DNA of 64,000 bases from Cliona cf. orientalis (taxonomy: Eukaryota; Porifera; Demospongiae; Clionaida; Clionaidae). The translations under genes and the position numbers were made by a program. The notes beneath the pieces were generated by a model. The model saw nothing but the letters and a program-made list of their open reading frames with translations, did no database searches and was not told where the DNA came from. This document shows, piece after piece, positions 31,047-40,116 of this stretch. The stretch is taken from positions 11,033,000 through 11,096,999 of the forward strand of contig OZ005691.1 of NCBI GenBank assembly GCA_963930775.1. Reading direction: 5' to 3'. Position 1 is the first letter of the stretch. Each line of letters opens with the position of its first letter.

Positions 31047-31356
31047 CAAGTTGCATTATATATCACAAAAATTAGTCAAATTTAGTTTGCTAATACAATG
31101 TCATGGAACTACAATGCACAAATTTAATCACTGTTTTAGAAGCAACATAATACTAATACTATGAAGAGAAATAGTTAATTTCTTAATCACTGTTTCAGAA
31201 AGCAACTATGAAGAGAAATACTTAATTTGAAAAAATTTCTGGATCACACAAGCAGCAATATTTAATTACATTAACTTAACGAAAGAGTTCTGAACACAAC
31301 ATATAATATTATAATTATTATTATACTAAGTCTTATCATTAGCTGTGAAACCATGC

Positions 31357-34182
31357 TCAGTGTAAATTTCTGGTCTTGTGTTCAGGGTTTGCCCACAGAT
31401 AATGCATGGAATCATACTCTTTGTCCCACTGATTACCTTTACATCCAATGGAAAGTTTAAAGAAAGGATACACTTGTCTTCGTGCTTCATTAAACACCTG
31501 AACCCAATGACGATGTTCATTTGTAACACCATTAGTCGCTAGCATCAGCAGTGTGCAGTAACGTGCCCTGTGAGCTAAAGTCTGGAGAAAAAGTGTTAAA
31601 CCACCTGGAGTATAGGTATTCCAGCAAATATCTAGAGCTAGAATAGTATATCTTTCAGAATCTGTTACAGCAGGAGCAAGCAATTGCAACAAATCATCAT
31701 CAATGTTGCATCCATCGAGAAATAGTCGTGTCACTTTGCTGTACTTAAGAGCTTCACAGAAAAGTGACATTGCTCTCGGATTAGCAAACAGCTTTTTACT
31801 GCCACACAAATTAAGAGTCCCCATATCTCGGCTAGAACAAAGAAGCAATACCAAGTGGTGTACAATGGGAGAAGCATGTCTGGAGTAAAGATCTATATCG
31901 TTTATGCCCAGGTAGCCAAGTGAATTGGGTCTTACTAGCCCCTCAATGATGTACTTCATTGCAAGTTTGATATCCTCAATCATGAACCCACTAACTGTCA
32001 AAGCTAGCAAACCTGATTCTGACCTTAGCACTGTGCCAATTAAGTGAAGGGATTCCTTTGATAACCAAACATATGAAAGTTTCACAGATAGGTTGCGGGT
32101 TGGTATAGGTCTGCAAAGCTCTTGAGAGAGAGCCTTGATTTCCCTTGCTTTCAGTAGGCTACTGGACAAGTTAAGATAGACATGGGCAGTTTGTTCGTGA
32201 ATTAGCTCACAGGCACGCTTTACAAAGTAGCCAATAGATAAGCAATCAGTTGGGTACAAATCCATAAATAAGAACGGAATCTCTACACGAGGACTCCTAC
32301 CGTGCCGACCAAAGTCAGAAGCCAACATCACAGTATCTGTTATCACTTCAGGAGAAAAAGAAATATTGTGCTGTATCAACTCTTCCTTTTGAGACTCATA
32401 AATGCAGTTCATTAAGCCTAATAAACACCTTCTTTTATCATCCATTGGATTGTACGTACGGGCTGATCGCAATTTCTCGGCTACAGCATTCAAATCAAAC
32501 CGCTCCCGCACCACTTCAAACAGAAGGTCAACAATACGCTCTGGAACTGTTAGCTGAGTAAGACCGGCATAAAATGACAAGACAGCACTCAGAGGGTTTT
32601 GTTCGTACACTTGTTTGAAAGCAGAAATTTGATCACTTTCTTTCAATTGGGTGATATGAAAAGCAGCTAGAAATTCTTGTAAAGATAAATGCGGAAAAGC
32701 ATACAGATTTGTGGCACCAGATGCTGTCAGTTTGTGATGGATATTAAGAAATCCAAATGTATCATGTGATGTTGGGTTGATTCCTTTTGACTCAAGCACA
32801 GTTTGACTAACTAAACTATCCCTGTCTACGATACACTGATATGCTAGCTGTGATATTTTGCTGAGTGATTGATAAGTATCACTAGGAAGATCTTTCAAAA
32901 GATCACTGATATAATTAACCTGATGTGGAGTGCGAGAGTTTATATGCCGAAGAAGAAAATTGCACATCAACAGATTAAACAATCCCGTGCGGGTGGTAGG
33001 CAGATCTTCTTGCAGTACATCAAAGAGAAAAACTAGTATCACAGCATGTAAGGGGAGATAGCACAAACTAATAAGCTCAGGCTTCATTTCTAGTGCCTCC
33101 AATAACCTAGCTCGTTTGCTAGTATCTTGAATAGTTGCTTCAATAAATTCATCAAGTGATCTAAACCCCTTAACGATCACTTTCCCAGTGATGCAACCAG
33201 TCAGAATCTGATAAAAGAAAATTTCTGGATTGGGTCGCGAAGTAAGTAGAATACTAGCACTAGGTAACATCGACCTTCTTCCAGTACCTTGTACGAAATG
33301 GGATAAGAATGAACCCCTAACAAAAAGCTGTGGTGCTTCATCACATCCATCGAACAAGAAACAAACTCCTTTGCCACGTACATGTGCAATTGCACTAGCT
33401 ACAGCATCGCGCTTATCCTTATCGGGATGAGGGATCAAATCGGCCAGCTTTTCAGCAAAACGAACTTCCGTATCGCTGCAGGAAACATGAATAAGGAGCC
33501 TGATATCCGTAAATAGCCTACCAGCAGCCCATTCCTTGCAAGCATACCAACAAAGTGTTGTTTTTCCAGACCCAGCTAAGCCTTCAACTAATACTACTTT
33601 CCGTGGCGCCTTTTGATCACCAGCATCGAAAATGGATTTTAGAGGGAGTGGCTTTAGTGAATGAACTGACATGGGGGCATTCATCAGAACAGTCAAATAA
33701 ACAGGAGTATCATAAAGATCCAAATCAACATAACCAGCATAGCTAGTTAACAACGGCCACTGAAGTGATGAAGGATGGGGGACACCGGAGTAACAGTCAC
33801 ATAGATAATGATGGAAACTATTGATTATTACTGCTTGCTCGTCATCATACTTTTTTCCTGTACTACTAACAAGAATCTTCTTCAAAGCTTCGGCTGTGCC
33901 AGCTCTACCTTGTGAACAAAGAATACAAATAAGCTTACGATATGTAGCTTTACTGCCATTGCTCTCTTTCCACTTTCGCAGTGCTTCACGTCGCTGGAGC
34001 TTTGGGTTGTTCGGATTGCTATCGACTATATCCTTTTCTTCAACCTCACTAAGATCTAGGTAAGCTGCCAGTTCTTGCCAGTTGGTAATGTGTGAGGCAA
34101 TGTCGGATAAGTGGATATCGCTGACTGGGGAATCAAGAAGTGGTCTTGGCACGGCCTCACAAATTTCTTTGGCATTTGACAT
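31357..34182 (-). CDS. NLR receptor 1: death domain-NACHT-LRR
   Basis: A single exon of 941 residues. Residues 1-100 form a death-fold domain (YLDLSEVEEKDI and REALRKWKES are typical helices). NACHT follows: Walker A GLAGSGKTT at 201-209, Walker B GVCFLFDGCDEA at about 272-283, sensor ILLTSRP at 311-317 and the NLR signature HLSLQEFLAA at 498-507. Leucine-rich repeats cover about residues 690-890 (LNLCGSKKLF, RLFLDGCNIDDDLLQLLAP, ALDICWN). Such proteins are cytosolic sensors that oligomerise through NACHT and signal through the death fold; the ligand is unknown. It has two extra residues (QI) before LTGCITGKV relative to receptors 2 and 3. The start codon is the ATG conserved at the same place in all four copies. 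It is intact, so probably functional. Confidence 0.95.
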   Translation of the reverse strand: MSNAKEICEAVPRPLLDSPVSDIHLSDIASHITNWQELAAYLDLSEVEEKDIVDSNPNNPKLQRREALRKWKESNGSKATYRKLICILCSQGRAGTAEALKKILVSSTGKKYDDEQAVIINSFHHYLCDCYSGVPHPSSLQWPLLTSYAGYVDLDLYDTPVYLTVLMNAPMSVHSLKPLPLKSIFDAGDQKAPRKVVLVEGLAGSGKTTLCWYACKEWAAGRLFTDIRLLIHVSCSDTEVRFAEKLADLIPHPDKDKRDAVASAIAHVRGKGVCFLFDGCDEAPQLFVRGSFLSHFVQGTGRRSMLPSASILLTSRPNPEIFFYQILTGCITGKVIVKGFRSLDEFIEATIQDTSKRARLLEALEMKPELISLCYLPLHAVILVFLFDVLQEDLPTTRTGLFNLLMCNFLLRHINSRTPHQVNYISDLLKDLPSDTYQSLSKISQLAYQCIVDRDSLVSQTVLESKGINPTSHDTFGFLNIHHKLTASGATNLYAFPHLSLQEFLAAFHITQLKESDQISAFKQVYEQNPLSAVLSFYAGLTQLTVPERIVDLLFEVVRERFDLNAVAEKLRSARTYNPMDDKRRCLLGLMNCIYESQKEELIQHNISFSPEVITDTVMLASDFGRHGRSPRVEIPFLFMDLYPTDCLSIGYFVKRACELIHEQTAHVYLNLSSSLLKAREIKALSQELCRPIPTRNLSVKLSYVWLSKESLHLIGTVLRSESGLLALTVSGFMIEDIKLAMKYIIEGLVRPNSLGYLGINDIDLYSRHASPIVHHLVLLLCSSRDMGTLNLCGSKKLFANPRAMSLFCEALKYSKVTRLFLDGCNIDDDLLQLLAPAVTDSERYTILALDICWNTYTPGGLTLFLQTLAHRARYCTLLMLATNGVTNEHRHWVQVFNEARRQVYPFFKLSIGCKGNQWDKEYDSMHYLWANPEHKTRNLH

Positions 34183-34460
34183 ACCTAGCGATTGATTCCA
34201 ATTTCTGTCCTGCTCCTTTTGATATACCGAAGTACCTATTCATCAACAGAACCGGTATAAATATCATTATGGGAAATACCGCGATATGAACCCTAAACTT
34301 ACCAAGCTGCTCTGTTCAAATAGCTTAGCTTACGATGACGCAGCAATTATTGGGTCGAAGGTTAAAATGCAATGAGTATACGAGCCCCACCCACTCTGAC
34401 CGGACGACGATCTTTACCAAAGTGGTGATCTATGGCCAAACATGACTGCAGTGCCAACAA
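34183..34460 (-). promoter_or_regulatory. Conserved NLR upstream region
   Basis: The stretch upstream of receptor 1 recurs upstream of receptor 2 (38580-38840), receptor 3 (42949-43210) and receptor 4 (49160-49420). Shared blocks are CAATTTCTGTCCTGCTCC, GCAGCAATTATTGGGTC, AAGGTTAAAATGCAA, GAGCCCCACCCACTC and GACGATCTTTACCAAAG. GAGTGGGTGGGGCTC resembles a CACCC/Sp1-type box. Duplicated promoters imply the genes are expressed under similar control. Confidence 0.65.
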
Positions 34461-34705
34461 GCAGATTAAAACATGACGTTCTTTTGCACATGTTGCATTG
34501 GCACTACAGTTGCCTCGGCATTGCAACAAAATTAATAATAATGACAATTAATTTTAGTAGGTATATCACACATGCACACTTGCATGTGCAAACTCCAACT
34601 ATCCGAGTTATCAAGTTACCTTTCTGCATGTGTCATGCTTCACCCCCCCCCCCCCCCCCCCAACAATCATGAATTAGAATCCCAGTAATTATGCTGAATG
34701 ATCAT

Positions 34706-34780
34706 AATACGTCATGAGTCCGCAGGGAAGACAAATAAATAATTTATTTATTTGTCTTCCCTGCAGACTCATGACGTATT
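34706..34780. repeat. 75-base near-perfect palindrome
   Basis: Arms of 37 bases, AATACGTCATGAGTC then GCAGGGAAGACAAATAAAT, meet at the centre with one mismatch. The right arm contains the acceptor region of the broken L30 copy. The equivalent place in the other two copies is not palindromic, so the left arm is a local inverted duplication. Confidence 0.9.
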
Positions 34781-34842
34781 CCTCCAGCTGGCAGAGGTGG
34801 GAGCAGTTATGACGGGTCGCGATCGTGCCAGTCAGAAGGCCA

Positions 34843-35308
34843 TGTAACGACGCAAATGCGATCCCGATCCGTTCGCGATACGCCGGTACGTATACGCCGC
34901 CGCGATCGCTGGACGATATGGATGGGAGGGGCTGGGAGGTCAGGGGATGGGTTGCGAATGGTTAGCAGGGTTCAATGTGGGAGGTCTGGGGATGGGTTGC
35001 GAATGGTTAGCAGGGTTAGTCTCTAGGGTTTGCGCACGGTATACGTGGACTGGAGGGGCTGGGAGGTCTGGGGCTGGGTTGTGAATGGTTAGCAGGGTTA
35101 GTGTGGGAGGGGCTGGGTTGTGTAAGGTTTGTCTATATATAAAATAATTGAAATAACGGCTGCCAGCAGCAGCAACGGTGGTGGCCGAGTGGTTGGGCTC
35201 TTATGTATGGGACGCAATAGAGCGGGTTCAAATCTTGCCGTACACTTTGATTTTTTTTTTTCCCTGTCGATTTTTCAAGTGTTGATAGATCGCATTTGCG
35301 TCGTAACA
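34843..35308. mobile_element. DNA transposon with 21-base perfect ends and a tRNA-like core
   Basis: The terminal inverted repeats are perfect: TGTAACGACGCAAATGCGAT and one more base on the left, mirrored on the right. The interior has three or four direct repeats of GGTTAGCAGGGTT with GGGTTGCGAATGG and a tRNA-like region at about 35178-35247. Direct duplication of the flanks is imperfect (GGCCA on the left, GTGCCA on the right). Non-coding. Confidence 0.85.
35178..35247 (+). ncRNA. tRNA-derived pol III promoter region (SINE-like, not a working tRNA)
   Basis: TGGCCGAGTGG matches the internal A box of Leu/Ser tRNAs and GGGTTCAAATC matches the B box, about 35 bases apart. Flanking ACGGT and TTGCCGT could pair, but the anticodon arm is poor. 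I read it as a tRNA pseudogene or SINE head inside the transposon. Confidence 0.6.
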
Positions 35309-35768
35309 GGTGCCATCCCAATGCTGCATGCTGTTACCCCAATGGCGAGCAATAATTCCTCACTGATATAGTGCAGAGTTCTTTATTGAGGAAAAGGAAT
35401 TGGCAGATTTATTAGAAAATCATAAGAATGAACATGAAACTTTTAAACAAGAATCAGTACAATCTGTTTGATGAAATTATATTTTGAATAAAGTATTTAA
35501 TAACACAAGTTGAATAATAATTATGGCATCCAACTTTAAGTTAACTGTTCACAGAATGACTCACTATAATACAGTATCTATGAGTTGAAATGTCGGCAAA
35601 TTAACGTACAATTGCAACTGCATGAGCGATTCTCTTTGTCAAAAAGGGAATCACTCAGTTGTACATGACATAGTATAATAATAATAATATTATAAAAAAT
35701 ATAGACTGGTAAAAATTAATTATAATATCATTGTGAAGGTGCGTACATAAAAATACATGACATTATCA

Positions 35769-38579
35769 TTAATTGCCTGGGTCTCTTGCACGGTGTTTAG
35801 GGTCAGACAAAAGGTAACGCATAGATTTCACTTCTTTTTCCCATAGTCTGTTTTTACATCCAATGGTGAGATTTGGAAGAGCAAAAATGTCTCGTTTGAA
35901 ATTAAACTGATCAACTAAGGAGCGATGTTCGTCTAGAACCTCATCAGTTGATAGCACGACAAGATGGGTATGCCAAAACCACTCCACTAAAGTTTGGAGA
36001 AACTGAGTCAATCCGCTAGCGGTATAGCAGTTCCAACCAATGTCGAGGGCTTGTAACCTACTTCCTCCTACTACTGCAACAGCTAGTAGTTCTAGGTGAA
36101 GATCGTTAATGCCACAGCCATCCAGGAAGAGCCGCTGTAAGTTCTTATGGTACTTCAATGCTTCGCAAAAAAGCAGCATTACTTGTGGATTAGTAAATAC
36201 TCCAATACATCCGCATAAATTTAGAGTGGACAAATATTGCCCTGAATAGAGGAGTAACACTAAATGGTGTGCAATGGGGACAGGCACCCATATATCGTTA
36301 ATGGACAGGTAAGAAAGTGGGTTAGGATTTAGCCCTTCAATGATGTATTTCAAAGCAAGCTGTATGTCCTCTAACATGAAGCCACTAACTATAAGTCCGA
36401 ATACACCTGATACTGACATTAACACTGCTCGAATAGATTGAAGTGCTTGTTTCGTGAGAAAGTTGAGGTCTAACTTTAAACTCAGGTTTCGTCGATTTCG
36501 GATTGGTTTGCATAGCTCTTGAGAGAGTGCCTTAATTTCTTTATCCTTAAGCATACAGTGGGATAAATTAAGAACACAATAAGCAGAGCTCTGGATTAAT
36601 TCACAGGCATGTCTGGCAAAGTAGCCAATTGACAGGCAATCTGTAGGGTCAAGGATCATGTATGATAAAGCAAGCTCAATATGGGGATTCCTATTATGCT
36701 TATTGAAATCAGACGCTAAAACTACATCATCATCAACCATTTGTGGAGAAAATAAAATAATACGATTCATTAATTCCACACTTTTGGATTCATAAATACA
36801 ATTCATTAATGCCAAGATAAGTCTCCTCATATCATCTTCTGGCTTGTAAGAATCAGCTGATTGTAATTTGGCAACCACGGCATTTATATGCATCGGATTC
36901 TCCATCACGCGAAGAAGGAGATCACAAATTTCATTTGGAACACTAGTGAATCGGGTGAGACCAGCATAAAATGATAAAACGGAATTTAGGGGGTTTTGTT
37001 TGTACACTTTTTTGAAAGCAGCAATTTGATCACTTTCTTTCAACTGCGTGATATGAAAAGCAGCTAGAAATTCCTGCAAAGACAAATGCGGAAAAGCATA
37101 CAGATTTGTGGCACCAGATGCTGTAAGTTTGTGATGGATATTAAGGAATCCAAATGTATCATGTGATGTTGGGTTGATTCCTTTTGCCTCAAGCACAGTT
37201 TGACTAACTAAACTATGCCTGTCTATGATACACTGATATGCTAGCTGTGATATTTTGCGGAGTGATTGATATGTATCACTAGGAAGATCTTTCGAAAGAT
37301 CACTGATACAACTAACCTGATGTGGAGTACGGGACTTCATGTGCCGAAGAAGAAAATTGCGCACCAACGGATCAAACAAGCCTGTGCGGGTGGTGGGCAG
37401 ATTTTCTTGCAGGATATCAAAGAGAAAAACTAGTATCACAGCATGTAAGGGGAGATAGCACAAACTAACAAGCTCAGGCTTCATTTCTAGTGCCTCCAAT
37501 AACCTAGCTCGTTTGCTAGTTTCTTGAACGGTTGCTTCAATAAATTCATCAAGTGATCTAAACCCCTTAACGATCACTTTCCCAGTGATACAACCAGTCA
37601 GATAAAAGAAAATTTCTGGATTGGGTCGCGAAGTAAGTAGAATACTAGCACTAGGTAACATCGACCTTCTTCCAGTACCTTGTACAAAATGGGATAAGAA
37701 TGAACCCCTAACAAAAAGCTGTGGTGCTTCATCACATCCATCGAACAATAAACAGACTCCTTTGCCACGTACATGTGCAATTGCACCAGCTATAGCATCG
37801 CGCTTATCCCTATCAAGCTGAGGGATCAAATCAGCCAGCTTTTCAGCAAAGCGAACTTCCGTATCGCTGCAGGAAACATGAATAAGGAGCCTGATATCTG
37901 TAAAAAGCCTACCAGCAGCCCATTCCTTGCAAGCATACCAACAAAGTGTCGTTTTTCCAGACCCAGCTAAGCCTTCAACTAACACTACTTTCCGTGGTGC
38001 CTTCTGATTACCGGCATTGAAAATAGATTTTAGAGGCAGTGGCTTTAGTGAATGAACCGACATGGGGGCATTCATCAGAACGGTCAAAGAAACAGGAGCA
38101 TCATAAAGATCCAAATCGACATAACCAGCATAGCTAGTTAACAACGGCCACTGAAGTGATGAAGGATGGGCGACACCGGAGTAACAGTCACACAGATAAT
38201 GATGGAAACTATTGATCATTACTGCTTGCTCGTCGTCATACTTTTTTCCTGTACTACTAACAAGAATCTTCTTCAAAGCTTCGGCTGTGCCAGCTCTACC
38301 TTGTGAACTAAGGATGCAAATAAGCCTACGATACGTAGCTTTACTGCCGTTGCTCTCTTTCCACTTTCGTAGCGCTTCACGTCGCTGGAGCTTTGGGCTG
38401 TTTGGATTGCTATCGACTACATGTATGTCCTTTTCTTCAACTTCGCTCAGATCTAGGTAAGGTGCAAGCTCACGCCACTCAGTTATGTGTGAGGCAATGT
38501 CAGATAAGTGGATATCGCTGACCGGGGAATCAAGAAGTGGTCTTGGCACACCCTCACAAATTTCTTTGGCATTTGACAT
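35769..38579 (-). CDS. NLR receptor 2: death domain-NACHT-LRR
   Basis: A single exon of 936 residues with the same order as receptor 1: death fold (1-101, with two extra residues HV after EEKDI), Walker A GLAGSGKTT, Walker B GVCLLFDGCDEA, ILLTSRP, HLSLQEFLAA and LRRs. Up to about residue 510 it is nearly identical to receptor 1. Beyond that it is clearly more divergent (for example FTSVPNEICDLLLRVMENP and LDLNFLTKQALQSIRAV), while receptors 1 and 3 stay alike there. The likely cause is recombination or gene conversion between copies plus divergence of the ligand-facing half. Intact open frame. Confidence 0.95.
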   Translation of the reverse strand: MSNAKEICEGVPRPLLDSPVSDIHLSDIASHITEWRELAPYLDLSEVEEKDIHVVDSNPNSPKLQRREALRKWKESNGSKATYRRLICILSSQGRAGTAEALKKILVSSTGKKYDDEQAVMINSFHHYLCDCYSGVAHPSSLQWPLLTSYAGYVDLDLYDAPVSLTVLMNAPMSVHSLKPLPLKSIFNAGNQKAPRKVVLVEGLAGSGKTTLCWYACKEWAAGRLFTDIRLLIHVSCSDTEVRFAEKLADLIPQLDRDKRDAIAGAIAHVRGKGVCLLFDGCDEAPQLFVRGSFLSHFVQGTGRRSMLPSASILLTSRPNPEIFFYLTGCITGKVIVKGFRSLDEFIEATVQETSKRARLLEALEMKPELVSLCYLPLHAVILVFLFDILQENLPTTRTGLFDPLVRNFLLRHMKSRTPHQVSCISDLSKDLPSDTYQSLRKISQLAYQCIIDRHSLVSQTVLEAKGINPTSHDTFGFLNIHHKLTASGATNLYAFPHLSLQEFLAAFHITQLKESDQIAAFKKVYKQNPLNSVLSFYAGLTRFTSVPNEICDLLLRVMENPMHINAVVAKLQSADSYKPEDDMRRLILALMNCIYESKSVELMNRIILFSPQMVDDDVVLASDFNKHNRNPHIELALSYMILDPTDCLSIGYFARHACELIQSSAYCVLNLSHCMLKDKEIKALSQELCKPIRNRRNLSLKLDLNFLTKQALQSIRAVLMSVSGVFGLIVSGFMLEDIQLALKYIIEGLNPNPLSYLSINDIWVPVPIAHHLVLLLYSGQYLSTLNLCGCIGVFTNPQVMLLFCEALKYHKNLQRLFLDGCGINDLHLELLAVAVVGGSRLQALDIGWNCYTASGLTQFLQTLVEWFWHTHLVVLSTDEVLDEHRSLVDQFNFKRDIFALPNLTIGCKNRLWEKEVKSMRYLLSDPKHRARDPGN

Positions 38580-39510
38580 ACCTGGCGATTGAATTCAATT
38601 TCTGTCCTGATCCTTTTGATACACCGAAGTACCTATTCAGCAACAGAACAGGTATATTATTATGGAAAATACTGCGATATGGAGCCTAAAACTTACCAAG
38701 CTGCTCTGCTTAGCTTAGCTTAGTCAGCCAACGATGACGCAGCAATTATTGGGTCAAAGGTTAAAATGCAATGCGTATACGAGCCCCACCCACTCTGACC
38801 GGACGACGATCTTTACCAAAGTGGTGATCTATGACTGCCAACAAGCAGACGTTCTTTTGCACATGTAGCATTGGCACTACAGCTGCCTCGGCATTGCAAC
38901 AAAATTAATAATAATGATAATTTAGTAGGTGTGTCACGCATGAAAATTCAGTAGGTTTATCTTCTACTACCATGTACACTTGCATGTGCAAACTCCAAAT
39001 AGCCATGAAAAAAAAAATATTTAGTTTCTCAGGCCCGCCCGCATCATTTTTTTTTTTTTTTTTAATTAAGTGGGTGTGGTAATTTAATTATCGTCGTGCT
39101 TACCGCTCGATCTCTTTGGCTGGCTGTGCTTGAGCATCAGCCTTGATACTCTCTAGTAGGCATCTGATTTCTCAAAATCGCTTCTCTGATGGCTATGCTA
39201 TAACAAATTATAGATTAACTAAGACTTGCAAATTCCAGTTACTTTCAGCCAAACTTCAGCTCGAGGTAGGCCGTATATGGGCGTGGTTAAGGGTGGGCCA
39301 CGCCCCAAAAAATAAAAATAAAATAAAAAGCCGCCCGCCCGCATCATTTTTTGGCTGAAAAAGCCTGAGAAACTAAGAATTTTCTTTTCTTGGCCTTATC
39401 ACTTCTAATATCTTTCTGTGTAACGCTCCCCCCCCCCCACCAATCATGAATTAAAATCCCAGTTATTAGCTATGCTGAATGATCATAATTTATTTATTTG
39501 CCTCCTGGCA

Positions 39511-39874
39511 AATTCATGACGTATTCCTCCGGCTGGCAGGGGTTGGAGCAGCTATGGCAGGTCGAGCCAGTCAGAAGGCCATCCCAATGTTACATGTTGT
39601 TACCCTGATACGCAGTGGTATAGGCAGACCTCACTGGCAGAAAAAGACACTGGAGATAGCTACTCAAGCTCACAAAAATGCATAAAACTGTGATTCATAA
39701 GAACACTCCGTCAGTCAATGGAATGCTGGCGTCTATATAAAAGAGCTGATTAAAGTACAGCTAGTGGTGTTTAGAATGGACATTGAGAATTCTCCGAATG
39801 GTGGGCAGTTCCTCACTGGTAGTGCAGAGTTCTTCATTGAGGAAAAGGAATTGGCAGATTTATTAGAAAATTAA
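39511..39874 (+). pseudogene. Broken MRPL30 copy with frameshifts
   Basis: It keeps the leader, start and first 35 or so codons of the L30 gene (GGCAGACCTCACTGGCAG). A 4-base insertion after the codons for LE and a 2-base insertion in the GCGTCTATATAAAAGAGC part destroy the frame, and the last codons are lost. It lies at the same place relative to receptor 3 as the parent gene does to receptor 1, marking a duplicated unit. Confidence 0.85.
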
Positions 39875-40116
39875 TGCAAAACTTTAAATAGTCAGTACAG
39901 TCTAAGTTGCATTATCACAAAATTAAAATTAATAATTAATAAAATTAATTTGCTGTACACAATATCATGGAACTAGCTACAATTAAAATTATTAATCATC
40001 TTTTAAAACGTGTTATATTATACTTAGCTAGAAAAAGTTTAAATATTAAAATTAACAATTTCTGGATCACATAAGCAAATTAATAATCATGGGACATTAT
40101 AATTAGCTGCAAAACT

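Larger units (their letters stand above)
34767..35471 (+). pseudogene. Broken MRPL30 copy carrying a transposon insertion
   Basis: It begins with the leader and start region of the L30 gene (GACGTATTCCTCC, GCCAGTCAGAAGGCC). It is then interrupted by a 466-base element, resumes at ATCCCAATGC, lacks the central coding part, and ends with the L30 C-terminus (GAATTGGCAGATTTATTAG to CAATCTGTTTGA). The intron-side sequence came along, so it is a DNA duplication and not a retrocopy. Confidence 0.85.

Noticed and set aside
33201-34063. Open frames antisense to the receptor genes, repeated in three copies
   Set aside because: They mirror the receptor coding sequence and show no family features of their own; conservation is explained by the duplicated gene on the other strand.
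35178-35247. Functional tRNA gene
   Set aside because: A and B boxes are good, but the anticodon arm and acceptor pairing are poor and the sequence is inside a transposon.
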